This document shows, one piece after another, positions 15,850-23,493 of a stretch of DNA of 27,940 nt. The stretch lies in contig JAZLHR010000013.1 of the NCBI GenBank assembly GCA_045616945.1, positions 1 through 27,940 of the forward strand, in the 5' to 3' direction. Origin of the DNA: UBA6987 sp045616945 (GTDB lineage: Bacteria > Bacillota > Clostridia > Lachnospirales > Lachnospiraceae). The notes beneath the pieces were generated by a model. The model worked only from the letters and a program-made list of their open reading frames with translations. It did no database searches and had not been told where the DNA came from. How positions within the stretch are numbered: position 1 is the stretch's first letter; each line of letters begins with the position of its first letter. The translations under genes were made by a program, and so were the position numbers.

Positions 15850-17232
15850 ATGGGAGTAAAGGTAGCAATCATCGGTGCCGGCAGCGCCGTATTTTCCATC
15901 AACCTGATCAAGGACATCTGCATCAATCGGAATTTTGACGGTTCCGAGGTCGCCTTGATGGATATCAACGAGCGCCGGCTGAACGGAATTTACAGTCTTT
16001 GCCGGAAATACATTCAGGCAACCGGCGTGAACATCGGGCTTTCTATGACGATGGACCGCCGCGAGGCACTGCAGGGGGCCGACTTCGTCATGGACGTGGC
16101 CCTGGACTACGGCCACGAGCGTCTGAAGGACGGCTGGAAGGTCGCGGAAGACTGCGGCTACCGCTACGGCGGCAGTCTGCATGTGATGCACGATGAGGCT
16201 TTCTGGGTCAACTGGTACCAGATCAAGCTGATGGAAGACATCTATAAGGATATCCTCGATATCTGCCCGGATGCCTGGTATCTGCTGGTGGCCAATCCCG
16301 TCCAGGCCGGTACGACCTACCTGTGCCGCAAATATCCCGGCGCGAAGGTCATCGGTATGTGCCACGGCGGCTACCGTGCCCTGAACCTGTTCGATGCGAT
16401 GGGCCTGGACCGCAAGGACTGCACCTGGGAAGTATCCGGCGTGAACCATTTCGTGTTCATGAACAGCTTCTATTACAAGGGACAGGATGCTTTCCCGCTG
16501 CTGGACAAGTGGCTGGCGGACGGTGAAAACATGAAGCAGATCATGGCGGATCCGCTGCCCTGGAGACAGTCCAGCCCGAAGCTGGGGCCGAAGGCAGTGG
16601 ACCTGTATCACCGCTACGGCGTGTTCCCCATCGGCGATACCAATTCGCCCGGCGGCGGTGCCTGGGGCTGGTGGTATCATACGGACGATGTGGAGCAGAG
16701 CTACATGGAGGACGCGGCGAACTGGTGGAAGTGGCATTTCCAAAGAGGACAGAACAAGCTGGACAAGATCTGGGCTTCCATCGAGGACCCGAATGTGAAT
16801 GTGCTGGAATTCATCGGCAGCGTGCCCGCCGACGAGCCCATGATTCCCACCGTGGAAGCACTGGCCTTCAACGTGGAAAGGAAGGTCATTGTCAATGTAC
16901 TGAACAGCGGCAACTGGGTACAGGGCGTTCCGACCGATTACGAGTGCGAATGCTGGGCCATCCTGAATAAGGACGGTGTCCATCCGCTCAATATGAAGCC
17001 GCAGCCGAAGGCCGTGATCGCGGAGATGTATCACGACCGCATCGCTCCGGTAGAGATGGAGCTGCAGGCCTTTGAGACCGGCAGGATCGAGTTCCTGGAG
17101 GAACTGGTGATGATGGATCCCTGGACGAAGAGCCATGCTCAGGCCAGAAAGCTCATCCGCAATATCCTGAATATGCCCTGCAACCGCGAAATGAAGGAAT
17201 GTTTCGGCATGCAGGAAAACTACGGCCTGTAA
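15850..17232 (+). CDS. Glycoside hydrolase family 4-type NAD-dependent enzyme
   Basis: A 460-residue protein of the NAD- and metal-dependent GH4 family (alpha-glucosidase, alpha-galactosidase, alpha-galacturonidase and 6-phospho-glycosidase types). A Rossmann start GAGSAVFS is at residues 9-16. The substrate/metal region shows ANP (148-150), the Cys-His pair CHGG (171-174) and GVNHF (197-201), whose Cys171, His172 and His200 correspond to the family's metal-binding positions. The classic CHSVQ and INHMAW forms are replaced by CHGGY and VNHFVF, so this is a divergent subgroup. The ATG at 15850 follows AAAGAAAGGG; the open frame upstream runs through the promoter and is rejected. It heads an operon of sugar isomerases. 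No phosphotransferase genes are near, so an unphosphorylated glycoside may be the substrate, but that is inference. Confidence 0.85.
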   Translation: MGVKVAIIGAGSAVFSINLIKDICINRNFDGSEVALMDINERRLNGIYSLCRKYIQATGVNIGLSMTMDRREALQGADFVMDVALDYGHERLKDGWKVAEDCGYRYGGSLHVMHDEAFWVNWYQIKLMEDIYKDILDICPDAWYLLVANPVQAGTTYLCRKYPGAKVIGMCHGGYRALNLFDAMGLDRKDCTWEVSGVNHFVFMNSFYYKGQDAFPLLDKWLADGENMKQIMADPLPWRQSSPKLGPKAVDLYHRYGVFPIGDTNSPGGGAWGWWYHTDDVEQSYMEDAANWWKWHFQRGQNKLDKIWASIEDPNVNVLEFIGSVPADEPMIPTVEALAFNVERKVIVNVLNSGNWVQGVPTDYECECWAILNKDGVHPLNMKPQPKAVIAEMYHDRIAPVEMELQAFETGRIEFLEELVMMDPWTKSHAQARKLIRNILNMPCNREMKECFGMQENYGL

Positions 17233-17240
17233 AAACCGGT

Positions 17241-17258
17241 GCCCGGGCTGAGCCGGGC
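17241..17258 (+). other. Intercistronic hairpin in the sugar operon
   Basis: GCCCGG (17241-17246) pairs with CCGGGC (17253-17258), with no T-run. It lies between the GH4 stop and the next ribosome-binding site, and could stabilise the upstream transcript or tune expression. Confidence 0.45.
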
Positions 17259-17299
17259 AGCTGTCGGCCGGAATAATCATCAAAAGAAGGAGCAAAATC

Positions 17300-18658
17300 A
17301 TGAAGACGGAACCCGCAAAAGTTGTGATTCTCAGTGTAGGCGACCAGCAGTATCCGCAGGATGATCTGGGCAGGGTGATCGAGAAGGTCTGGAACGGCGT
17401 GAAATCCCTTCCTTCCGCAGAGGTGGTCTGCACCTGCAAGATCATGAACGATCCGGACGCGGATGCGGCCGTGAAGGAAGTCGGCAAACTGAATAAGATC
17501 GACGCATTCATCGTCAATTATGTTTCCTGGCATATCACCCCTTATGTGATGCGCGTGCTGAAGGATTATACGCAGATCCCCGTGCTGGTTTGGGGCATCG
17601 GCGGGTGGCATGATGCCGGCGGCAAGCTGATCGCACCCGCCGCAACGGCCGGCACGACGGCCTTTGTGCCCGCCGCGAAGGCGCTGGGCATCAGGACCCA
17701 CCTGGTCAATCAGAAGCCGGACGAGGAGCTTCGTCTGGAAGACGTGGACCGTTTCCTGCGCGTGATCGCTGCCGTGAAGGCCGTGAAGCACAGCCGCATC
17801 GGCCTGTTCGGCTATGCCGATATGGGGCTGTACAGCTGCGCTTACAATAAGACCCTGGCTTATGACAAGCTGGGCGTGGATATCGAAGACTATCTGGCAT
17901 ACGACCTGGTAGAGAAGATGAACGCCTATACGAAGGAGCAGGTCGCCGAGGCGATCGCCGAAGTCAGAGCCTCCTTCAAACCGGTGAACAATGTGACCGA
18001 CGAAATGCTGGATAAGCCCGTTCGCCTGTATCTGGTCATGAAGGACAAGAAGGAAGAAAGACATCTGGATGCCGTTTCCATCAAGTGTGTGTACGGTGTG
18101 ACGCAGATGGGCTTCAATTCCTGCCTGGCACAGAGCATGCTGGCAGATAAGGATACCTGCGTCATCTGCGAATGCGATGCCTACGGCATGGCGACCGGCA
18201 TCATGCTCAGCCGTGTGACCGGCAAGCAGTCCGGCTTCGTGGAGCATTACGAGGTGTTCGACGACTGCGTGCTGGTGGGCGTATGCGGCTTCATCCCGAA
18301 GGAATTTGCCGACGGCGAGCCCAAGATCCGTTCGGCCAACCTGGGCGAATACAACACCGGTATTTCCAACGTGTCCAAGCTGAAGACCGGCCACGTGACC
18401 TTCGCCCGTCTGTTTGAAGAAGACGGAAAATATAAGATGTTCCTGACCACCGGTGAGGCCATGCCGAACCCGAAGTGGACCGAGCACGGCTGGTGTGAGC
18501 CGACTCCCGACTTCCCCGCCGTTCTCCTGAAGCCCAATATGGATATGCAGCACTATCAGGAGGTCGTTCCGGGCCAGCATGTGATCATGGTGTACGGTGA
18601 GCACGAAAAGGATATGGAACTTTTCTGCAAATTTATGGACATTGAAGTCGTTCGGTAG
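17300..18658 (+). CDS. L-fucose/L-arabinose isomerase-like protein
   Basis: A 452-residue protein of the L-fucose/L-arabinose isomerase superfamily, which interconverts aldoses and ketoses with a divalent metal. Two N-terminal Rossmann-like domains are visible (VVILSVGDQQYPQDD; then FGYADMGLYS near 175). The C-terminal catalytic part has the family motif VICECDAYGMATGIMLSR, whose first Glu fits a metal ligand, and a terminal beta region (TGHVTFARLF...MFLTTGEA). It follows the GH4 gene by 67 nt with AAGGAG 7 nt before its ATG. Superfamily membership is fairly sure. It is too divergent to assign fucose, arabinose or another sugar, and isomerase activity is inferred. Confidence 0.75.
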   Translation: MKTEPAKVVILSVGDQQYPQDDLGRVIEKVWNGVKSLPSAEVVCTCKIMNDPDADAAVKEVGKLNKIDAFIVNYVSWHITPYVMRVLKDYTQIPVLVWGIGGWHDAGGKLIAPAATAGTTAFVPAAKALGIRTHLVNQKPDEELRLEDVDRFLRVIAAVKAVKHSRIGLFGYADMGLYSCAYNKTLAYDKLGVDIEDYLAYDLVEKMNAYTKEQVAEAIAEVRASFKPVNNVTDEMLDKPVRLYLVMKDKKEERHLDAVSIKCVYGVTQMGFNSCLAQSMLADKDTCVICECDAYGMATGIMLSRVTGKQSGFVEHYEVFDDCVLVGVCGFIPKEFADGEPKIRSANLGEYNTGISNVSKLKTGHVTFARLFEEDGKYKMFLTTGEAMPNPKWTEHGWCEPTPDFPAVLLKPNMDMQHYQEVVPGQHVIMVYGEHEKDMELFCKFMDIEVVR

Positions 18659-18667
18659 TAAGATAGC

Positions 18668-18716
18668 GCAGGAGCTTCGGGGAAGCGCTTTTTGAGGGCG
18701 TCCCGCAGGCTCCTGC
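18668..18716 (+). other. Mutually exclusive hairpins with a T-run (possible attenuator)
   Basis: GCTTC (18674-18678) can pair with GAAGC (18682-18686) next to TTTTT (18689-18693), a weak terminator-like form. GCAGGAGC (18668-18675), which overlaps the first arm, can instead pair perfectly with GCTCCTGC (18709-18716). The alternative folds are visible; a regulatory role is speculative. Confidence 0.35.
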
Positions 18717-18782
18717 ACATCCGGGGACATCCGGCGATCCCGGCCGGACGGGCCCTAAAATAGGAAAAACGAGGAAAAAACC

Positions 18783-19490
18783 ATGAAACCGGTTATCAGA
18801 ACTCCGTATTTTGAAATTGGTACCAAGAATTACATTTACGGCGATAAGGTGCTGGAATATGCCATCGCCGCCGATAAGGCTGCCGAGAAGTACGATATTG
18901 ACGTACTGTTCATCTGCCCCGCAGTGGAGATCCGCCGCGTATGCGAGAACACGAAGCACCTCATCGTTCTGGCTCCCTACATGGACACCCTGCGCCCCGG
19001 CCGCGGCATGGCGGATACCCTGCCCGAAGGCCTGAAGGCTGCCGGTGCGGTCGGCGTGGTCATCAATCACTGCGAAAAGCCCATGAGCCTGCCGCAGATG
19101 AAGGCCACCATCGACAGAGCCCGCGAGCTGGACTTCCTGGTATTTGCCTGCGCCGATACCACCGAGGAAGCCAAAGCAATCGCCCAGCTGCATCCCGATA
19201 TCATCAATCCGGAACCCTCCGCGATCATCGGCGGCGGCAACGGTGTGAGCCCCATGGCTTATGTGAAGGAATCCATCAAGGTCATCAAGGAGATCTATCC
19301 GGATATCCTGGTAGAGCAGGCGGCCGGCATCACGAACGGCCAGCAGGTGTACGATTTCATCATGGCCGGCTCCGAGGCTGCAGGCGCTGCCTCCGGCATC
19401 ATGAATGCCGCCGACCCCATTGCCATGATCGACGAAATGATCGCGGCCACCAGACGTGCCGCCGACGATCTGAAGAAGCAGGAGGCCTGA
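18783..19490 (+). CDS. Triosephosphate-isomerase-family protein
   Basis: A 235-residue TIM-barrel protein. The catalytic triad of triosephosphate isomerase is recognisable: Lys15 in GTKNYIYG, His96 in VVINHCEKPM and Glu144 in NPEPSAIIGGG. The phosphate-binding GITNGQQV and GAASGIMNA segments follow. Overall it resembles the short archaeal-type enzymes rather than the 250-residue bacterial glycolytic form. It lies in a sugar operon, not with gap/pgk/eno, so it may be a specialised paralogue acting on another keto- or aldose phosphate; related paralogues act on erythrulose phosphates. Fold and triad are well supported; the substrate is inferred. It is one base from the next gene. Confidence 0.8.
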   Translation: MKPVIRTPYFEIGTKNYIYGDKVLEYAIAADKAAEKYDIDVLFICPAVEIRRVCENTKHLIVLAPYMDTLRPGRGMADTLPEGLKAAGAVGVVINHCEKPMSLPQMKATIDRARELDFLVFACADTTEEAKAIAQLHPDIINPEPSAIIGGGNGVSPMAYVKESIKVIKEIYPDILVEQAAGITNGQQVYDFIMAGSEAAGAASGIMNAADPIAMIDEMIAATRRAADDLKKQEA

Positions 19491-19491
19491 G

Positions 19492-19986
19492 ATGGTATTT
19501 AAGAGAGCTTTTAAGGTTGAATCCAGACACAGAGCCGTATCCTTCCACGATGTGACCGACCAGGTGAAGGCTATTGTGAAGGAATCCGGCGTGAAGGACG
19601 GGATTGTGGTGGTATATTCCCACCATACGACCTGCTCCGTGATCACGCAGGAATGCGCTTTCGATATGTCCATGACCGGCCTGGAGACCCTGCAGCAGGA
19701 TCTTGTCAACTGCATGGAGGAATGGATTCCCACCTGCCGCACCGAGGGCATGTATCTGCATCCCGGTCAGAAGGCACTGGATTTCGCGCTTGAGCACGGC
19801 GAGGACAATTTCGGCTGCCACAATACCGACGCACATCTGCGTTCCTCCATCATCGGACGCAATGTGACGGTAGTCATTTCCGACGGCGAAGCGGACCTGG
19901 GGGAATTCGGCCGCATCCACTTCATCGACTGGGATCAGACGAGAGCCCGTACCCGTACGGTCGATGTGATGATCATCGGAGAATAA
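19492..19986 (+). CDS. YjbQ family protein (UPF0047)
   Basis: A 164-residue protein, slightly longer than the usual ~140. It has all the family landmarks: VYSHHTTCSVITQE (about residues 40-53), EGMYLHPGQ, HGEDNFGCHNTDAHLRSSII and DGEADLGEFGRIHFIDWD, ending TVDVMIIG. Conserved His and Asn residues form a metal or phosphate site. Some members have weak thiamin-phosphate synthase activity, but the physiological role is unsettled. Its start one base after the upstream stop shows it belongs to the sugar operon, which points to a sugar- or phosphate-related job here. The stop is followed by a strong terminator. Confidence 0.9.
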   Translation: MVFKRAFKVESRHRAVSFHDVTDQVKAIVKESGVKDGIVVVYSHHTTCSVITQECAFDMSMTGLETLQQDLVNCMEEWIPTCRTEGMYLHPGQKALDFALEHGEDNFGCHNTDAHLRSSIIGRNVTVVISDGEADLGEFGRIHFIDWDQTRARTRTVDVMIIGE

Positions 19987-20009
19987 GAAACAAAAACGGT
20001 GGAAGCATC

Positions 20010-20035
20010 GGGCCCGGCTGCTGCCGGGCCCTTTT
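20010..20035 (+). terminator. Rho-independent terminator of the sugar operon
   Basis: GGGCCCGGC (20010-20018), loop TGCT, GCCGGGCCC (20023-20031), then TTTT. Confidence 0.85.
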
Positions 20036-20051
20036 GCGTGCTCTGCCCGCC

Positions 20052-20080
20052 TTGACAGTGCGGGAGGGCGGCTCTATAAT
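20052..20080 (+). promoter_or_regulatory. Consensus sigma-A promoter
   Basis: TTGACA (20052-20057), a 17-nt spacer, TATAAT (20075-20080): a perfect match in both boxes. It drives the isomerase/epimerase at 20168 independently of the upstream operon. Confidence 0.85.
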
Positions 20081-20167
20081 GACGGTAGAACTAAAAAACG
20101 GGAAACGGCAGCTTCCTCTTATCGGAGGCGGAAAAGCCGGTATGATAGGATCGGAAAGGAACGGATT

Positions 20168-21103
20168 ATGCTGAAAATCGGTGTGCAGACAGGCGGACTG
20201 AAGGAATGGTATCCTCTGCGGGAGGTGTACCGTATGATCGCGGAGGCGGGCTTTGACGCGGTGGATGCAGGCATCAACGCGCTTTGGAGCAGCAAGCAGA
20301 TCAAGGAGCATTTTGTGCCGGACGTTCTGCTCGGTGATGAAAAGGCTTTTCTGGAGGCACTGATCCCCTTCCGGGACGGTGCGGCGCAGCACGGCCTCTT
20401 TCATTCTCAGGCACATGCTCCCTATCCGTTTTATGCGAAATACAACAACGACCCGGAGACGGACAGACTGGTGCTGGACCGTCTGCAGTGGTTCATCCGC
20501 GGCTGCGATTTTATCGGCTGCCGGAATCTGGTCGTGCATCCGGCATTCCACGGCTACCGGGATCCGCTTTCACCCGAAGAGGAATGGAAGATTAACATAG
20601 AGGCTTATACCTCCCTGATCCCTGCCGCGAAGGAGTACGGTGTGACCGTCTGCCTGGAAAATATGCTGCAGTCGCGGATCAATTACAAGTGCCCCAAGAA
20701 GAGCTATCAGGCGATCTGCTCCGATGCTTCGGAGGCGATAAGCTATATCGATGAGCTGAACCGGATCGCGGGAGAGAAGATATTTGCCTTCTGCTACGAT
20801 ATCGGCCACGCCAATCTGGTCAGCCGGGATATCCGCAGGGAATCGCGGCTGCTCGGAGAGCGGATCAAGGTGCTGCATATCCATGACAATGACGGGATCA
20901 GTGACCAGCATCTGCCGCCCTATATGGGAACTGCGGACTGGGACCGCTTTGTGCTGGCGATGCGGGATATCGGCTTCGGCGGCACGCTCAGTTTTGAAAC
21001 GGGCGGGGTGTGGATGCGCTGGGATCCGGAACTCGCGCCGCAGGTATTTAAGCTGATCGCCGAAACGGGGCGGATGTTCGCAAGAAGGATCGAGGCTCCG
21101 TGA
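20168..21103 (+). CDS. Sugar phosphate isomerase/epimerase (xylose-isomerase-like TIM barrel)
   Basis: A 311-residue TIM-barrel protein of the AP-endonuclease-2 / xylose-isomerase-like superfamily, which includes hydroxypyruvate isomerase, inosose dehydratase and tagatose or allulose 3-epimerases. Motifs appear in order: IAEAGFDAVDAGI (about 19-31), NLVVHPAFHG (near 121-130), VCLENM (near 162), CYDIGHANL (near 213-221), LHIHDNDG...DQHLPPYMG (near 236-257) and SFETGG near 280. The E, D, H and E residues in these motifs fit the shared metal site. AAAGGA precedes the ATG. It has its own consensus promoter and flanking terminators, so it is monocistronic, yet its position suggests a link with the sugar operon. 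Substrate cannot be told from sequence. Confidence 0.82.
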   Translation: MLKIGVQTGGLKEWYPLREVYRMIAEAGFDAVDAGINALWSSKQIKEHFVPDVLLGDEKAFLEALIPFRDGAAQHGLFHSQAHAPYPFYAKYNNDPETDRLVLDRLQWFIRGCDFIGCRNLVVHPAFHGYRDPLSPEEEWKINIEAYTSLIPAAKEYGVTVCLENMLQSRINYKCPKKSYQAICSDASEAISYIDELNRIAGEKIFAFCYDIGHANLVSRDIRRESRLLGERIKVLHIHDNDGISDQHLPPYMGTADWDRFVLAMRDIGFGGTLSFETGGVWMRWDPELAPQVFKLIAETGRMFARRIEAP

Positions 21104-21120
21104 ATCGGGGCGGGGCAGTC

Positions 21121-21154
21121 AAAAACGGAGCAGCCGCGAAGCTGCTCCGTTTTT
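21121..21154. terminator. Bidirectional Rho-independent terminator
   Basis: A perfect 14-bp stem (21121-21134 with 21141-21154) has an A-run on the left arm and a T-run on the right arm. It sits between the convergent isomerase/epimerase and lysR genes. Confidence 0.93.
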
Positions 21155-21167
21155 CTGACGGGAGGAT

Positions 21168-22043
21168 TCAGTTTTTATAGAAGGCCATGGCGAAGTCGCG
21201 GAACAGGTTTTCCTCCTGGGTCAGGATCTTGTCCTCGTCCCAGAACAGGCGGAGCCGCTGCTCGCAGGAGGGGATCTCGATGGGAATATACCGGAAGGTC
21301 TGTTCCTCCGACTGGCTGGTATACAGCGTACTGAAGGAAACACCGCGGTTTTCGGCGATCATTTTCCGGCGGAGCATGTAGGTGTATTCATAGGTGTTCT
21401 GCACCGGGACATGCGCGAGCGCCAGCAGCTCCTTGACCATCTTGTACATGGACATATTGACTGCGGGCAGGATGAAGGTCTCGTTTGCGATCTTGCGCAG
21501 GTCGATGCTTTGCTCCTTGGCCAGCGGATGCTGCGGATTGACCACCAGCACGGGCTTGTCCCGCTCGATGACGACCGTGGAACGGTAGTGGCGCGCATCC
21601 AGGTCGTTTTCCTCCGCCAGCAGGAAATTGAACTGCGGGGAGAGATAGGCAGGCGGTACCTGCGACAGCTTCAGCGACGTATTGGAGACCGTGATATGAG
21701 GAAATTCCAGCGAGAAAGCGGAGAGAAGACCGATCCAGAGGTTGGAATTGGTGGTGGCGATGCGGATATGCGATTCGCTGTCGCGCACGGATTCCTGCAG
21801 CTCCAGCTTGGCGCTGTCCAGACTGGTCAGCACCTGATTCGTATAGCGGAGGAAAATCTCGCCCTGACGGTTCAGCGAAATACTGTTGTTTTTCCGCTCG
21901 AAAAGCTTGACGCCCAGTTCCTTTTCCAGGCGGGCGATGGTCGCGCTGAGCGCGGGCGGAGAGATATACAGGGATTCGGCGGCTGCCGTGATCTTTCCCT
22001 TTTCCGCAACGGTCTTGAAATAACGAAGCTGCAACAGTTCCAT
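21168..22043 (-). CDS. LysR-family transcriptional regulator, likely regulator of the citrate lyase operon
   Basis: A 291-residue LysR-type protein when started at the ATG at 22043, which has GGAGG just upstream (minus strand). A 56-residue extension to 22211 is open, but it lacks a family counterpart and would run into the operator region. The N-terminal helix-turn-helix is MELLQLRYFKTVAEKGKITA with AAESLYISPPALSATIARLE. The C-terminal co-inducer domain begins near residue 90 (SHIRIATTNSNLWIGLLSAF). LysR proteins commonly control a divergent operon; the divergent neighbour here is citDEF, across a 252-nt control region with a perfect palindrome. The ligand is probably the acid degraded by that operon or a relative, by inference. 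Confidence 0.9.
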   Translation of the reverse strand: MELLQLRYFKTVAEKGKITAAAESLYISPPALSATIARLEKELGVKLFERKNNSISLNRQGEIFLRYTNQVLTSLDSAKLELQESVRDSESHIRIATTNSNLWIGLLSAFSLEFPHITVSNTSLKLSQVPPAYLSPQFNFLLAEENDLDARHYRSTVVIERDKPVLVVNPQHPLAKEQSIDLRKIANETFILPAVNMSMYKMVKELLALAHVPVQNTYEYTYMLRRKMIAENRGVSFSTLYTSQSEEQTFRYIPIEIPSCEQRLRLFWDEDKILTQEENLFRDFAMAFYKN

Positions 22044-22200
22044 AATATCCTCCGGGGTATCGTAAGACAGATGTGCTCCGGCCTTGCGAATCCAAGGTTT
22101 TCTGCGTGAAATGCTTGCAGAATACAAAAAGGTGTGGTATAAGTAGTGCAAAGGGGGCAGTATCTTTCCCCTTGCAATGCGCAGTATATCACAGCTCACG

Positions 22201-22216
22201 TTAACTTGCAAGTTAA
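22201..22216. promoter_or_regulatory. Perfect 16-bp palindrome, candidate LysR binding site
   Basis: TTAACTTGCAAGTTAA is a perfect inverted repeat that includes the T-N11-A pattern of LysR boxes. It lies 158 nt from the lysR start and 80 nt from citD, upstream of a possible citD promoter (TTGATA 22231-22236, 16 nt, TATTCT 22253-22258). Confidence 0.65.
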
Positions 22217-22295
22217 TCAGAAAAATAATATTGATAATGGATAAACTATGTTTATTCTTATATTATGAAACCAGTATGGGAAAGGAGGGTGAGCT

Positions 22296-22598
22296 TTGAA
22301 CATTCAACAATCTGCCGTCGCCGGCACGATGGAGTCTAGCGACGTAATGGTAACTGTAAAGCCTAACCCTGAAAAAGGTCTGAACATTCAGATCAAAAGT
22401 GCTGTAATAACCATGTTTGGCGATCAGATCCGCGCCACCGTGGAAAAGGTCTTCGCAGAATTCGGTATTGCCGATGCGATCGTTGAGCTTGTTGACAAAG
22501 GCGCTATCGATTGCGTGATCCGCGCCCGCGTTCAGGCAGCCATCTGCCGCGCAGCGGGTGAAAAGTATAACTGGAAGGGGGAAGATTGCCGTGGGTAA
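22296..22598 (+). CDS. citD: Citrate lyase gamma subunit (acyl carrier protein)
   Basis: A 100-residue protein matching the citrate/citramalate lyase acyl carrier subunit. The N-terminal AVAGTMESSDVMVTV places a serine at residue 14, where known CitD carries the 2'-(5''-phosphoribosyl)-3'-dephospho-CoA prosthetic group. The body (PEKGLNIQIKSAVITMFGDQ) and the C-terminal DKGAIDCVIRARVQAAICRA are also typical. The start is a TTG 7 nt after AAAGGAGG; no ATG fits. It overlaps citE by 8 nt. Genes that make and attach the prosthetic group (citC, citX, citG) are not in the window. Confidence 0.92.
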   Translation: MNIQQSAVAGTMESSDVMVTVKPNPEKGLNIQIKSAVITMFGDQIRATVEKVFAEFGIADAIVELVDKGAIDCVIRARVQAAICRAAGEKYNWKGEDCRG

Positions 22599-23475
22599 GG
22601 TAGCATTGAAGAGAACCTCTCTGTACGCCAGCGGTGCCAGCCCCGTTAACCTGCTGCAGGCCCGTTTCTATCATGAAGACTGCCTCGTATATGATCTGGA
22701 GGACTCCGTTCCCCTTGCCGAGAAGGATGCAGCCCGTCTGCTGGTCTACAACCTCGTAAAGTATCAGCGCCCTGCCGATAAGTACGTTATCATCCGTGTC
22801 AACGGGATCTATTCCGAATATCTGGATGAAGACCTGGAAGCTGCTGTCCGCGCCTGCCCGGATGCCATCCGTATCCCTAAGGTGGAGTATGCGCATGAGG
22901 TGCAGAGAATCGCCAACCGCATCACCGAGATCGAGAAGGAAACCGGCCTGCCTGTCGGCGAGATCGAGATCTGGTGCAACATCGAGTCCTATCTGGGCGC
23001 TCTGAACGCCCGTGAGATCGCGGAAGCCGATCCCCGTGTCGTAGCACTGGCCCTCGGCGCCGAAGACTACACCGCTTCCCTGCGTGCGACCCGCACGAAG
23101 GCCGGCCTGGAGATCTTCTATGCCCGCAATATGATCCTGACTGCCTGCCGCGCTGCCGGTGTTGAGGCGATCGACGCCGTATTCTCCGACATCAACGACA
23201 AGGAAGGCCTGATCCAGGATGTGACCCTGACCAAGAACCTGGGCTTCGACGGCAAGACCGTAGTCCATCCCCGTCAGGTCGATATCGTCAACTCCTTCTT
23301 CACCCCCAGCAAGAAGGAAATCAAGTATGCCCAGCGTGTTCTGGAAGCGGTCGAGGAAGGCAAGCGTCTGCACAAGGGCGCTGTTACCCTGGACGGCGGC
23401 ATGATCGATAAGCCTATGGAGCTTCGCGCTCAGACGACTCTCGCTCAGGCCCGCGCTGCCGGTATCGTATGTTAA
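22591..23475 (+). CDS. citE: Citrate lyase beta subunit (citryl-CoA/citramalyl-CoA lyase)
   Basis: A 294-residue CitE/HpcH-type TIM-barrel lyase that cleaves the citryl (or citramalyl) thioester to acetyl-thioester and a keto acid, with Mg2+. It shows LYASGASPVNLLQARFYHED, VYDLEDSVPLAEKDAAR (residues ~33-49), RVNG with ACPDAIRIPKVE, ALALGAEDYTASL and KTVVHPRQVDIVN. The GTG at 22591 is chosen: it follows a G-rich AAGGGGGAAG by a normal distance and overlaps the citD stop, while the GTG at 22558 would add 11 residues inside citD. It is in the same operon as citD and citF. Confidence 0.93.
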   Translation: MGKVALKRTSLYASGASPVNLLQARFYHEDCLVYDLEDSVPLAEKDAARLLVYNLVKYQRPADKYVIIRVNGIYSEYLDEDLEAAVRACPDAIRIPKVEYAHEVQRIANRITEIEKETGLPVGEIEIWCNIESYLGALNAREIAEADPRVVALALGAEDYTASLRATRTKAGLEIFYARNMILTACRAAGVEAIDAVFSDINDKEGLIQDVTLTKNLGFDGKTVVHPRQVDIVNSFFTPSKKEIKYAQRVLEAVEEGKRLHKGAVTLDGGMIDKPMELRAQTTLAQARAAGIVC

Positions 23476-23493
23476 GGAAGGGGGAACAGAGTC

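Noticed and set aside
15676..17517. 613-codon minus-strand frame opposite the GH4 gene
   Set aside because: Shadow of a well-supported plus-strand gene; His/Val/Gln-rich composition typical of antisense translation.
17153..18730. 525-codon minus-strand frame opposite the isomerase gene
   Set aside because: Shadow frame; no ribosome-binding site and no motifs.
22044..22211. 56-residue N-terminal extension of the LysR protein
   Set aside because: The ATG at 22043 has GGAGG and begins exactly at the family N-terminus.
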